Assembly (NCBI GenBank): GCA_036656615.1 | Contig: JAVXHY010000002.1 | Coordinates: forward strand, 62,001-126,000 | Length of the DNA: 64,000 bases | Direction: 5' to 3' | Origin: CAUPWF01 sp036656615 | GTDB taxonomy: Bacteria > Bacillota > Clostridia > Lachnospirales > Lachnospiraceae | Program-made: the position numbers and the translations under genes | The notes under the pieces: model-generated | What the model saw: the letters and a program-made list of their open reading frames with translations, nothing else | Told to the model about the DNA's origin: nothing | The model's database searches: none | In this document: piece after piece, positions 25,920 through 35,530 of the stretch | Layout of the letters: each line of letters begins with the position of its first letter | Position numbering within the stretch: position 1 is the stretch's first letter

Positions 25920-28900
25920 TTATGGTCCTACCGCGAACTGATAAGACATGGTAAATAAGTCCCAATCATTTAATCGCAGCGGAATCTCTTTTAAATATAC
26001 TGCTGAAAACGTAAATCCCACACCATGGTGTGTTTGACTGCTTCCTGGAATAGTTCCAAGGCTTAGCGGTGCTGCAGCCGTTATACCAGCTGCTCTTGTA
26101 TCAGGGAAACCAAGTGTAGATGTCTGTTCTTTGATGGTTAGCTGCATCTCTTCCTTCACAGTTGGTGCAGCACTGACTAATCTAAGATGATTGGATGCCC
26201 CTTGGTTTACTGTAAAATTCGTAATCTTAGCTATCACACCTTGTGTCCCTTGGTTTACAATATAACAGCCTTTTGTAGGAGTAATGAGTTTATTGGTTTG
26301 TCCTTGTATGGCTGCCAGTCCGATCCAAGTAGGTACGGATACATTGTAGATGGGTGTCAGCACTACGGTAGTTTCTCGTATATTACCCATAACATCTGCT
26401 GTATAAAGAAATATACGGTCACTTGAAACAGGTGTTGCCGAAACGGAAGCTAACCCGTCTGTAAATAAATCAAGCTTATTCTGGGTTCTAAGTGTCTCCC
26501 AGCCATTGGTCTGGCAGAGGATTGCTCTATCTCCATCTGCAAGTTTGGTTGTGGTCCAACCCGCCTTATTTCGTCCGGAAGCTGTATAGGTGATACCAGA
26601 TGGCATGCCTGTTTTTATAGGATCTTCCAATGTCATGGTTGCTGTCACGTTAGAGACTACTGTAGTCCCTGGTGCTATCGTATGGTCTGGATTCTGGTTT
26701 TTTTGACTGATCAGGCCACCAGTGGCATTTCCCGTTGTATTAGTGTAAGTCACACCAGTGGTATCTAGCACGATTTTACCTACTTTATTTCCATTGGTCA
26801 CCACATAGGCATACCAAATATCCGCGTCACTAATATCCCCAGTTACTGTGCCATTCATGGTCCCCCATATGGTATTTGCTGCTCCACCACCTAGTGTAAT
26901 AGGTAGGAGATCTGTTGGATCCGAGGTGCCATATGTCCAGTCAGGACTCTTTGTGATAAATCCCCGTACAATTTCCGTATTACCAAGGCCTGCACCAGAT
27001 GCTGCTTCCCGAAGAGCAAAATCAAAACGCAACGTCTTATTGGGTGTCTGTGCAGTATTTTCCGGAAGTGTGTTTTGTACCACACCTGTATGTTTCAGCT
27101 GTGGAATAGCCGTAACCTTCGATTCAAAGTGTGCATAATAATGTTGAACTGTTGTAGATGGCAAAAGCTCTTTTCCTACTGGATTCACAGGCGTTGTTCC
27201 TGTGTCTCCCTCCGTCCAATAGGTGAATTTATATGAGGTATTTGGAACCGTTTCCGGAACATCTTTGGATGCAATGGTAATAGGGGTAGTCGGAGCTGCA
27301 CCTGGACGATAGCCATTGGTATATGTGCCGTCTGGATTTAATTGAGGAAGTGCAATTGTAATCTCCTTTTTATCTCCGGTAAAACTGGCATTTGCCAAAT
27401 TAGCAGAAGCAATATGAAATTGAATCTTTCTTTGCCATTCATCGGGTACTCCATCCTTATTCTCGTCTGGTTTCCATTGTGCAGTAAGTGTAGTGTCTTG
27501 TGCGACTTTAAATTTATCTGTGACAGCATAATAGGTCTTATTTAAAATATCCACATGACCTGCTGTAACCAGCCATCCTGCAAATGCATAGTTGTTGGTT
27601 GGCACAAAGGTCTTCGGACAAGGTAATGCTTCCACTGAGCTGTTATATGGTATGTTTTTGTCATATACCGGGTCACCAGGTACTGGTATTCCCGAAGAAC
27701 TTCCAGGAAGATAAGTAATGTCTGCTGCGAACTGCCAATCTGGAGTGATCGTTACTTCCCTTGTATTACCCATCGTATCTTGTACATAAAGGTAAAAGCT
27801 GGGTATCGTTTCAGCCTGTGCCTTGGTAACCGTCATTTGATAGGTCACTGTATTTCCTTGGATACCACCTGCCGGGGCAGGTTTTACATCCTGCATAGTT
27901 GTTAAATAACTAGAAGAATTACCCTGGGTCCAATCACCTTTTACAGGCATGGGCGAAAATGCACCTACCGGATATAAGGAGGAATGATCTGGTTCTGTTA
28001 CATTGCTTGTAAATTGTTTCTGACCGCTCCATCCCATACGATAGATACCGCTTGGGGTATGGGCACCTTGTCCTAATTCTTCCAAAGGAATATTTAGAGT
28101 AAGCTTCTTTTCAGAACCGATTCCATCACCACGTACTGCCTTTGGTTTTTTCCCAGCGGTGGAGGCGTCCGGTGCGTACACATCCAGTACTGCAATGGCC
28201 CATGCATCTCCTGCATAAGTAAGTGTATAATAGGAGTCTTCTGGGCTTATATTTATGGATGTTATCTTACTATAATAATGAGTATGTATTCCATCACCGA
28301 TTCCATCCGGTGTTGCTGGTGGAGCATTTTCTTTCTCTGTAAAGGCAGCTGTGGTTTTTGAATATTTTCCAGTTGTCATGGCAATGGACATCCTTTTATC
28401 TGTTGCTGCCATAAAGTCCGTGTACTGCTTCTGATTTAATAGAAACAGATTACTCACCTTACTTAGTCCATCATTATTTAAATTATTGGGATCATAAATC
28501 AAACTGTCAAAATACAAATCCTTAGAATGAGCCGATCCTGTTTCCGGTGTATTCATACCGACCCATGCAAGTTTGGTAGCTGGATTCTTTGGCAGTCCAT
28601 ATTCAATTATATAATTGGGAAGAGCACCATCTTGCCCAATATTCATACTGGTACTAAAGAATAAATCAGGGAGCGGAGCAGCTGTTTCAAAGACGATTAA
28701 ATCATCTCCCTTGGCACGTATATTGCTGCTCTTTACATCAGTAATCAGCTTACCATTTCCTGTCGCCCTACTGGTGTAGGTCCCCGCTACCTTTAGTGGA
28801 AGAGACAAGCTTCCAGGGGCAGTCGCTTTTGGAACAAAGAGTACGGAATTTGTTCCTGTAACTAGATTCCCAGCTACAAAGACTGCTCCCGTGTTGGCAT

Positions 28901-31900
28901 TTTGAAATTCTAGTACTGCATTATCTGCAAGTGTTAGATTCCCCACATAATTTATTCTTCCAGCATCATAGCTGCTCATATCGTTTCTTATGGTTAATTT
29001 TTTATTTACATTGATTTCATCAAATTGTGTAATCGTGTCTACCGTAATAGATTGATTGAAATTAACCGTAGCCACACCACCTGTATCAATTCCAGCAACG
29101 GTACGAGATATCCCACCATTGATATCAATCACAGCATTTCCTGTTACTTGATTAGCCACAGCCGACCCACCTGCCTGTACCCTTTGATAGGTTCCACTAT
29201 TGATTACAAGATGGGCTGCCGCAATGGATGGACCACTGATTGAGCCACCATAAAGTGTTAAATTATCATTTGTCATACGTACACTGCCTGGCTGCCCATT
29301 CTCAGCTCCTGAAGCACCCATGGTAGTATGGCAGCCATTGGCAGCAATCACTGGAGGACATTGGGAACCAAACAAAAAGCTTTCAAAAATAATTCCATCA
29401 TTTTGATTCGCATTTCCCGCATGAAATGCTAAGTCCGGCTTTTCTGGTAGGTGTAAGGCACTTCCATAAGCAGCATTGGTCTGTATATTTACCGTATTCA
29501 ACTTCTTCATATCATTTTCTGTTAATAATTCCGGCTTATTTTGATCGATACTAGAAAAAGAAATGGACCTAATCCGCCCTGCACCAGGCGCTTCACCTTG
29601 AAATTCTTTTAGCTTTTTCAAATCATCTGTAATGCCTGTACCATCTGCCGTTTCAAGTGTACCCAGTTTATTATGATAACCAATCGTATAATCCTGAATA
29701 AAATTTACCAAATATTTTTCACCCTTTGGACCAGGATATTGTTCCATATCTACTAATGCATCATATAAGGTAATATAATCTGTATAACGCATAGGATCTG
29801 CACCTGGTGCCCCATTATGTGGTGCGGGATAGACACGGACACTGGCATTTCGGTTCAAAAAAACATACCCATGACCTGGCAACGTTCCGTTAGGCATCCC
29901 ATCTGTTGTATCTTTGATTACACTTGCTACAATAGAGGTATGCTTATAATAGTCCCCTTTCATTGCTGAGGCTGGTTTCTGAAATTGTAGAAGTTTCGTT
30001 CCCTCTTCAATCGATACACCAGGTGTCAGACCGATATAAAGCATAGGATCGATAAATTGTTCTCGTATTGTAAGTCCCGGTGTGACAGAAGTCCCATGGA
30101 CTAACAAGGTACCACAATTTCCAGTTGTTTTATTGCCTTTGAGTTCATAAATACCGCCATACCGATTCTGCGGATTTTTCAATTGCAGCTGGGTATTATC
30201 TTGTAACCAAAGAGTTCCCACCTTAGCACTTGCTCCTGCATTTGCCGCATAAAAGGTATCCGTTGGTCCATCAAAGAACACCTGTGTAGGTGTGACTGTT
30301 CCCTTCTCTAGGGTCAGTGTACTCCAATTACTTAAAGTATTCTTTACGGTTGTACTACATCCGCCTTTGAATTTGATAGCACAAACGCGAGGGGTAACGT
30401 TCACTGGTGTCGATGGTGCAGTACCACCGCCGTATACAGAATCAATACTCTTAGATGCGTATATATTAAGAGCTAATGCGTTGGTACCACTAGTAAGCAG
30501 TGGACCTGTTCCATTTCCATTTCCAGGAGTAACAGTGCCAAAGGTGCAGTTCTTTGCCTTTATATCTAAGACTGTACCTCCATTTAATTGTGCACCTGAA
30601 TACATCGTATCTATAGATGACACCATTGGGAAATGTTCAAAGGCTGTTCCACTTTCATTCTCTATAGTGATTATGCTGCTTCCAAGGTTTACTGCCTGTC
30701 CATAAGCATCTCCAATCACAGGGCTGTTATTTAGATGAAAGTTATATTCACCCGACATAAAAAGATGTATCTCACTTTTCCGTCCCTTTCCACCTCCATG
30801 CTGATTGGTACTATTCGGATCTGACATGGTCGTACTAATGATATTACTATCTGCTGTACCTGCACCAAAGATTCCCCCATAAATATAAAGTGCGGAAGTC
30901 CCGGTATTGCTCTGCAACTTCGTCCCTGCATGAACATCCGATAATACAGTTGCATACTTTCCATTGTATATCGTTACAGCAGAATGATAATTGTCTGCTC
31001 CAGTAAAATTCGTTCTTCCTCCATATACATTCATATAAGAGGTAGTATCTTGTTCTAGACCTGGCCCAATTTGTAAAGAACCATTGGTCTGAGTGCCAGA
31101 CATTGCCTTATAGGATATAGGCGTTCCCACGGTACTTCGTAAACTAATATTACGAAAAGTGGAAGGAACGGCTAACTGGATATCATTTGCAAGCAACGTA
31201 ATTCCATTGGTGGAAGGCGGTGCGATATTCTTATATGGAGTTGATTGTCCTGCGCCTGCCTGCCCAATCGGCTCTGGCTTATCTACCGTGGATTCACCAG
31301 AAGACTGATATCCATCCCCTTTTGGTTCATACCCAAAATCTCCAGTCCATCCAGTAAAAATTAGTCCTGCACACTGTGTCGTAGTAATCCCCGACAAATC
31401 CGTATAATCTGCTGCTGTCATAAGATAGGGCTTTAGAATTCGGACTTTAAATACTTCTCCCGGTTTATTTACACGGGAAATAGCAGCAGCCACTTCTTGA
31501 AAATTCCCACATGAAATTCCAGAAGTAGTCGAAGGAGACGACACTTCAATTGGAAGCTGGGTATTGGTTCCTATACTTAGAAACCGCTTTTGTCCATTAG
31601 CAATATGTCTGATTTCACCATTACTGGATGCCAAATTGGCAAGAGGACCAATTTTAGCTGTTGCATTGGTTGAATTATTGCCTAAGTACAAGTATCCGTA
31701 AGAGCCACTGGCAAGTGGCAAGGTATTAGGTGAAAGCCCTATTTGCAGTTGATTTGGAACTCCATTGGCTGTAATCTTGCCAAATAATATTCCCCCTGCT
31801 TGATCATTGGTCATATAATTATCACAAGACAACGATATGCGTGACGAATTCCCCGCAGTTATATTTCCAAACGTACAGTTTCCACCACCCTTAGACACAT

Positions 31901-34262
31901 TTAGCGCACTATTGTTCTTCAACAAAAGCAAAGGAAATCCACTGGTCATATATGGATGTAAGCCCATCTCTCGTTCCGCTCCTGCATCACTTATGGTATG
32001 ATCCAATACCATTTCAAAGTGATTTACAGATAAATCCATATTCTCTGCAATATTTACCTTAGAGAACCAACGAACACCATTAAGCTGTACAGATTTGTTG
32101 ATATTTAGGACCGTGTTGTCATTTTCATAATACTTAGCATTCGTAGAACGTTGGGAACCGCTTATATATTCCGTCACGGTACCAATATCGTTAAGATTAA
32201 TAACAGTAGGGTAGTTGGTAGTATTGGTTGCAGTCATGGCACGTCCCCAAAGAGATTTCAAGGTAGTCTGGGGCGCATTGATATCCATTCGGACGCTTGT
32301 GTGATTTCCGTCTGTCCCACTGACTGGCCAAGAATTCCTCCACTCACCATCAGGTGCAGCTGCGATATCTGTTTGGCTCATGTCGATGGGTTGTTTATAA
32401 TAAGTGGTATCCAGAGTTATGGTATCTTCTCCACTTGGAAAAAGTGAGCAGGAATAAATACCCAACAAAATAGCAGGTGGTGCCACAAAAGTAAGTCCTT
32501 CCATAGGTTGTACAAGCATAGAAACAGTACCTTCCGTTGAATATTCAATTGGCTTTCCGCCCCTGTCTGTACGGCCTCCTCCGTCTACATCATCATCAAT
32601 GGAATCTGCAACTACATAATTACAATCTAAAATATTCGTTGTATTACCATTTGCACCAGCACGATAATTTCCGCCATACAGCTTAACATTCTTATTTCCA
32701 GTTACAATCTGCGATGCATCTATATCTTGATCTTGTGCATTATAGTATCCGCCACAAACCTGGTGATAGGTACCAGAGAAGACTTCCAGTTCTGTACCAC
32801 CATCATAAAGAAGACTATCCTCCGGATCGCCTGTTTTACCAAACAAATCAATATAACTGCCTCCTATATTTTCAACGCCCTCTCCCATGATCACTTTTTG
32901 GCTATAAGCATTGATTAAAACGTTCGGATTACCTCCGGCTCTATTTATGTTCATATTACGGAATGTAGTAGGTACCCCAAGATCTACTTGCCCCGGCAGA
33001 ATAATGGTACCTGCATCATCCGGTGCTCCCTGCAATCCCAACTGTGTATTAGCTCCCCACGTTGCAGGATTACGATCCCAGAGTGTATCAGCCCCATCCG
33101 GATCGCTCCAGCTTGCACTTAGGGTCAGGCTTTTTGCTTTGTTATCTGTTGGTACATTCCCGCCTTTACCTACAAACGTTCCTCCAAGGCTATGAAATGT
33201 CGAATTTTTTCCCACGTCTGTTGCAGTTAGTTCCTGCTCAGCTTTACATATAATAATCCGATAATCAAATTTATTCAAATTAGAACCAGTATTTCCGTTA
33301 ATAGCACGGATTGTTGCTTCAAAAGTATCATACCAATCATAGCTTCCAGGGGCATTTCCCTGATTAGGACTCGGGGATAAGAAGAACATTCCTTTTGGCA
33401 CTGTAATACCAGCACTTCTCGCTCCAGGAGAAGGTCCCATTGGTGCAGAGACCAACGTGCCACCCGCTTTTTTCGTGTAAATCGCTTTGTTTTCTGGCTG
33501 ATGTAATAAGGCACATCCAGAACTGTGAAATTCCGAAGCATCCCCTGCACCACAAGTACAGACGTCTTGTTTCACCGTCTGTATTACTGCCACAAAAGCT
33601 TCTTCTTTTTGAAAGGATGTTGTGGTTAGCTGCTCCGTAGTATACGTCATTCCGCTTGCCGAATGAAGCCACCCAATTACAGGAACCATCTCTCCCGTAT
33701 TTAGTAGTTTAACTGCAGGAATCTTGTCTGCCAGAATACAGCTGCCTGTTGATATTTCTAGGTCTATCCCAGTGGTACCATTGGTAAATGCAACCATGCT
33801 GCCATGAACATCTGCAGGATCGATAGTGAATGAGATATGAATATTAGATTCTACAACATGAACCACACGGGTAAAAGCAACCGCTTCTGGTTGTAATTCA
33901 GAATTGGCAGGTACTGGTTGTATTGGTTGTTCTGGTATAGCTTCTGTTTGAGGTATTGGAGCAGGTATAATAGGTGACAACAAATAAGCCACTACATAGT
34001 CGCCTGCCATATCAATAGAAAATCCACCTTCGTCAGTTATGGACAAGGAATATTTCGTAACATCATAAGTGATATCTGTTGTCAGATCATAATTTTTCTG
34101 TGCTTTTGTCAGTGTAAGTTCCAAAGCCGTATATACATTGCTTTCATTACTAATCGCTTGGACCGACTTTGGGTAGACTGGAAACAACCCACAAATTAAT
34201 ATCACACATAGCAGCCATGCACCGATTCTTTTTCCAGTTGTAATGATTGCTGGTTTTTTCAT
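25920..34262 (-). CDS. Giant secreted adhesin with three beta-helix modules and WxL-like C-terminal domain
   Basis: A 2780-residue surface protein with a signal peptide (1-36). Residues about 40-220 form an N-terminal domain followed by a Cys/His cluster (CTCGAGDASEFHSSGC). Three diverged pectate-lyase-like right-handed beta-helix modules follow. Modules 1 and 2 contain VPTTFRNMNI (about 430) and VPSTFRNISL (about 1033), and all three carry glycine-rich IYGG or LYGG turns; the third is near 1480-1900. Ig-like domains come next, then an InlB-type repeat (FAGWL...TLTAQW, about 2225-2262) and a calcium-loop-like DENKDGVPDEW. The last ~140 residues resemble the small secreted protein. There is no LPXTG and no C-terminal helix. 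The start at 34262 follows AAGGGGG; the ATG at 34316 has no site. It is the first gene of the cluster. Binding partner unknown. Confidence 0.8.
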   Translation of the reverse strand: MKKPAIITTGKRIGAWLLCVILICGLFPVYPKSVQAISNESNVYTALELTLTKAQKNYDLTTDITYDVTKYSLSITDEGGFSIDMAGDYVVAYLLSPIIPAPIPQTEAIPEQPIQPVPANSELQPEAVAFTRVVHVVESNIHISFTIDPADVHGSMVAFTNGTTGIDLEISTGSCILADKIPAVKLLNTGEMVPVIGWLHSASGMTYTTEQLTTTSFQKEEAFVAVIQTVKQDVCTCGAGDASEFHSSGCALLHQPENKAIYTKKAGGTLVSAPMGPSPGARSAGITVPKGMFFLSPSPNQGNAPGSYDWYDTFEATIRAINGNTGSNLNKFDYRIIICKAEQELTATDVGKNSTFHSLGGTFVGKGGNVPTDNKAKSLTLSASWSDPDGADTLWDRNPATWGANTQLGLQGAPDDAGTIILPGQVDLGVPTTFRNMNINRAGGNPNVLINAYSQKVIMGEGVENIGGSYIDLFGKTGDPEDSLLYDGGTELEVFSGTYHQVCGGYYNAQDQDIDASQIVTGNKNVKLYGGNYRAGANGNTTNILDCNYVVADSIDDDVDGGGRTDRGGKPIEYSTEGTVSMLVQPMEGLTFVAPPAILLGIYSCSLFPSGEDTITLDTTYYKQPIDMSQTDIAAAPDGEWRNSWPVSGTDGNHTSVRMDINAPQTTLKSLWGRAMTATNTTNYPTVINLNDIGTVTEYISGSQRSTNAKYYENDNTVLNINKSVQLNGVRWFSKVNIAENMDLSVNHFEMVLDHTISDAGAEREMGLHPYMTSGFPLLLLKNNSALNVSKGGGNCTFGNITAGNSSRISLSCDNYMTNDQAGGILFGKITANGVPNQLQIGLSPNTLPLASGSYGYLYLGNNSTNATAKIGPLANLASSNGEIRHIANGQKRFLSIGTNTQLPIEVSSPSTTSGISCGNFQEVAAAISRVNKPGEVFKVRILKPYLMTAADYTDLSGITTTQCAGLIFTGWTGDFGYEPKGDGYQSSGESTVDKPEPIGQAGAGQSTPYKNIAPPSTNGITLLANDIQLAVPSTFRNISLRSTVGTPISYKAMSGTQTNGSLQIGPGLEQDTTSYMNVYGGRTNFTGADNYHSAVTIYNGKYATVLSDVHAGTKLQSNTGTSALYIYGGIFGAGTADSNIISTTMSDPNSTNQHGGGKGRKSEIHLFMSGEYNFHLNNSPVIGDAYGQAVNLGSSIITIENESGTAFEHFPMVSSIDTMYSGAQLNGGTVLDIKAKNCTFGTVTPGNGNGTGPLLTSGTNALALNIYASKSIDSVYGGGTAPSTPVNVTPRVCAIKFKGGCSTTVKNTLSNWSTLTLEKGTVTPTQVFFDGPTDTFYAANAGASAKVGTLWLQDNTQLQLKNPQNRYGGIYELKGNKTTGNCGTLLVHGTSVTPGLTIREQFIDPMLYIGLTPGVSIEEGTKLLQFQKPASAMKGDYYKHTSIVASVIKDTTDGMPNGTLPGHGYVFLNRNASVRVYPAPHNGAPGADPMRYTDYITLYDALVDMEQYPGPKGEKYLVNFIQDYTIGYHNKLGTLETADGTGITDDLKKLKEFQGEAPGAGRIRSISFSSIDQNKPELLTENDMKKLNTVNIQTNAAYGSALHLPEKPDLAFHAGNANQNDGIIFESFLFGSQCPPVIAANGCHTTMGASGAENGQPGSVRMTNDNLTLYGGSISGPSIAAAHLVINSGTYQRVQAGGSAVANQVTGNAVIDINGGISRTVAGIDTGGVATVNFNQSITVDTITQFDEINVNKKLTIRNDMSSYDAGRINYVGNLTLADNAVLEFQNANTGAVFVAGNLVTGTNSVLFVPKATAPGSLSLPLKVAGTYTSRATGNGKLITDVKSSNIRAKGDDLIVFETAAPLPDLFFSTSMNIGQDGALPNYIIEYGLPKNPATKLAWVGMNTPETGSAHSKDLYFDSLIYDPNNLNNDGLSKVSNLFLLNQKQYTDFMAATDKRMSIAMTTGKYSKTTAAFTEKENAPPATPDGIGDGIHTHYYSKITSINISPEDSYYTLTYAGDAWAIAVLDVYAPDASTAGKKPKAVRGDGIGSEKKLTLNIPLEELGQGAHTPSGIYRMGWSGQKQFTSNVTEPDHSSLYPVGAFSPMPVKGDWTQGNSSSYLTTMQDVKPAPAGGIQGNTVTYQMTVTKAQAETIPSFYLYVQDTMGNTREVTITPDWQFAADITYLPGSSSGIPVPGDPVYDKNIPYNSSVEALPCPKTFVPTNNYAFAGWLVTAGHVDILNKTYYAVTDKFKVAQDTTLTAQWKPDENKDGVPDEWQRKIQFHIASANLANASFTGDKKEITIALPQLNPDGTYTNGYRPGAAPTTPITIASKDVPETVPNTSYKFTYWTEGDTGTTPVNPVGKELLPSTTVQHYYAHFESKVTAIPQLKHTGVVQNTLPENTAQTPNKTLRFDFALREAASGAGLGNTEIVRGFITKSPDWTYGTSDPTDLLPITLGGGAANTIWGTMNGTVTGDISDADIWYAYVVTNGNKVGKIVLDTTGVTYTNTTGNATGGLISQKNQNPDHTIAPGTTVVSNVTATMTLEDPIKTGMPSGITYTASGRNKAGWTTTKLADGDRAILCQTNGWETLRTQNKLDLFTDGLASVSATPVSSDRIFLYTADVMGNIRETTVVLTPIYNVSVPTWIGLAAIQGQTNKLITPTKGCYIVNQGTQGVIAKITNFTVNQGASNHLRLVSAAPTVKEEMQLTIKEQTSTLGFPDTRAAGITAAAPLSLGTIPGSSQTHHGVGFTFSAVYLKEIPLRLNDWDLFTMSYQFAVGP

Positions 34263-34358
34263 AAGTAATCCCCCTTGCAATAAATACATTCCAATGAATA
34301 AGAAGTACTTTTGCATTTTACGTACAAAACAAACAAATAATTTGTATATTTTTTATTT

Positions 34359-34387
34359 ATTATAGCAATTTATTCTGTTTACGTCCA
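34359..34387 (-). promoter_or_regulatory. Promoter of the surface-protein cluster
   Basis: TATAAT at 34359-34364 and TGGACG at 34382-34387, 17 bases apart on the minus strand, about 97 bases before the adhesin start. An ACAAATTATTTGT palindrome at 34333-34345 in the leader might be an operator. No other strong promoter is visible until the end of the cluster, so the genes may form one long operon. Confidence 0.5.
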
Positions 34388-34450
34388 GTATTTATTGAAT
34401 ATATTAGTCAATTATATGAATTTAATATATAATCATATTTTTATATAAAA

Positions 34451-34482
34451 AAGACCTTCAAAAATTTAATTTTGAAAGTCTT
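34451..34482 (-). terminator. Terminator of tRNA-Pro
   Basis: Arms AAGACCTTCAAAA and TTTTGAAAGTCTT (one mismatch) over a 6-base loop. On the minus strand the stem is followed by six T. It lies 55 bases after the tRNA 3' end and also shields the adhesin promoter. Confidence 0.8.
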
Positions 34483-34536
34483 TTCTTCTTTTAAAAAGTT
34501 CTAATCCGCACATATAAATAATCAAAACTTTTAAAA

Positions 34537-34611
34537 TCGGGGTGACAGGATTCGAACCTGCGACCTCCTGGTCCCAAACCAGGCGCTCTAGCCAAGCTGA
34601 GCCACACCCCG
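34537..34611 (-). tRNA. tRNA-Pro (anticodon TGG)
   Basis: A 75-base cloverleaf on the minus strand. The acceptor stem CGGGGTG pairs with CACCCCG, the anticodon stem is CCTGG/CCAGG with loop TTTGGGA (anticodon TGG, reading CCA/CCN), and the T-arm carries GGTTCGAATCC. The discriminator base is A and CCA is not encoded. Confidence 0.95.
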
Positions 34612-34665
34612 TTCATATAAATTCTTTACTTCAGCTGTTTATTATTTTTCTAACGAACAAGTTTT

Positions 34666-34694
34666 ATTATACACAGTCAAAGTACTTCTGTCAA
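34666..34694 (-). promoter_or_regulatory. Consensus promoter of tRNA-Pro
   Basis: TTGACA at 34689-34694 and TATAAT at 34666-34671 with a 17-base spacer on the minus strand, a perfect sigma-A consensus 55 bases before the tRNA 5' end. Confidence 0.88.
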
Positions 34695-34788
34695 GGATTC
34701 CTGTCATTTCTTTCTAATTCTACACATTTGTTAATTATTTCACTATTCACGCTCTATTTTTAGTTATAATGTATGCATTAGGATAGTC

Positions 34789-34880
34789 AAAGCGGATATT
34801 CATAATCCGCTTTGCTACTTCTTCATGACCTCACAGCAACTATCGCTGCTTGTCAGTAGTGGCTTGAGCCACCACTGACA
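34789..34880 (-). terminator. Two stem-loops downstream of rplT
   Basis: The 290-base stretch 34612-34904 has no gene. It holds the tRNA promoter and two inverted repeats: AAAGCGGAT/ATCCGCTTT (34789-34797 and 34805-34813) and TGTCAGTAGTGGCT/AGCCACCACTGACA (34851-34880, one mismatch). They are the likely 3' end of the infC-rpmI-rplT transcript, although neither has a clear T-run. Confidence 0.45.
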
Positions 34881-34904
34881 CTTTATATCATTTGGTTCCT
34901 ATAT

Positions 34905-35261
34905 TTAAGCTAATTTTGCTTTTGCAACTTCTGCTAATGCTGTAAATCCAGCTGCATCATTTACTGCTAATTCAGCTAAAATCTTTCTGTTCATTTCTAC
35001 TTCAGCTAATTTCAATCCATACATAAATTTACTGTATGATAATCCATTCATTCTAGCCGCTGCATTAATACGTGCTATCCACAACTGTCTCATTTGACGC
35101 TTGCGTTGTTTTCTACCAGCATAAGAAGAAGTAAGAGCCCTCATTACAGATTGTTTTGCAACTCTGTATTGTTTTGATCTTGCGCCTTTATATCCTTTTG
35201 CTAACTTTAATATTCTATTATGTTTCTTTTTAGCATTCATTCCGCCTTTAATTCTTGCCAT
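34905..35261 (-). CDS. rplT: Large-subunit ribosomal protein L20
   Basis: A 118-residue, very basic protein beginning MARIKGGMNAKKKHNRIL with the family block RKQRKRQMRQLWIARINAAAR. It binds 23S rRNA early in 50S assembly and in many bacteria represses its own operon by binding the infC leader. It follows rpmI by 34 bases. Confidence 0.97.
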   Translation of the reverse strand: MARIKGGMNAKKKHNRILKLAKGYKGARSKQYRVAKQSVMRALTSSYAGRKQRKRQMRQLWIARINAAARMNGLSYSKFMYGLKLAEVEMNRKILAELAVNDAAGFTALAEVAKAKLA

Positions 35262-35295
35262 GTTCTTCTAATCCTCCTTTAATCATTTACAATTC

Positions 35296-35493
35296 TTATA
35301 GATATGGTAAAATTTTCTTCATATTCTTTACGTTGCTAGCATCTGTAATCGTTGCATGTCTAAGATTTCTTTTTCTCTTAGTAGATTTCTTAGTTAAGAT
35401 ATGGCTTTTATAAGCTTTATTTCTCTTTAATTTACCTGTACCTGTTTTCTTGAAGCGTTTTGCTGCTGCTCTACATGTTTTTATTTTTGGCAT
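35296..35493 (-). CDS. rpmI: Large-subunit ribosomal protein L35
   Basis: A 65-residue basic protein starting MPKIKTCRAAAKRFKKTGTG, the typical L35 N-terminus. The start has a TAAGGAGG site upstream. It lies between infC and rplT in the universal order. Confidence 0.97.
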   Translation of the reverse strand: MPKIKTCRAAAKRFKKTGTGKLKRNKAYKSHILTKKSTKRKRNLRHATITDASNVKNMKKILPYL

Positions 35494-35530
35494 GATATTG
35501 TTTCCTCCTTAAATATAGAATTATTTATTT

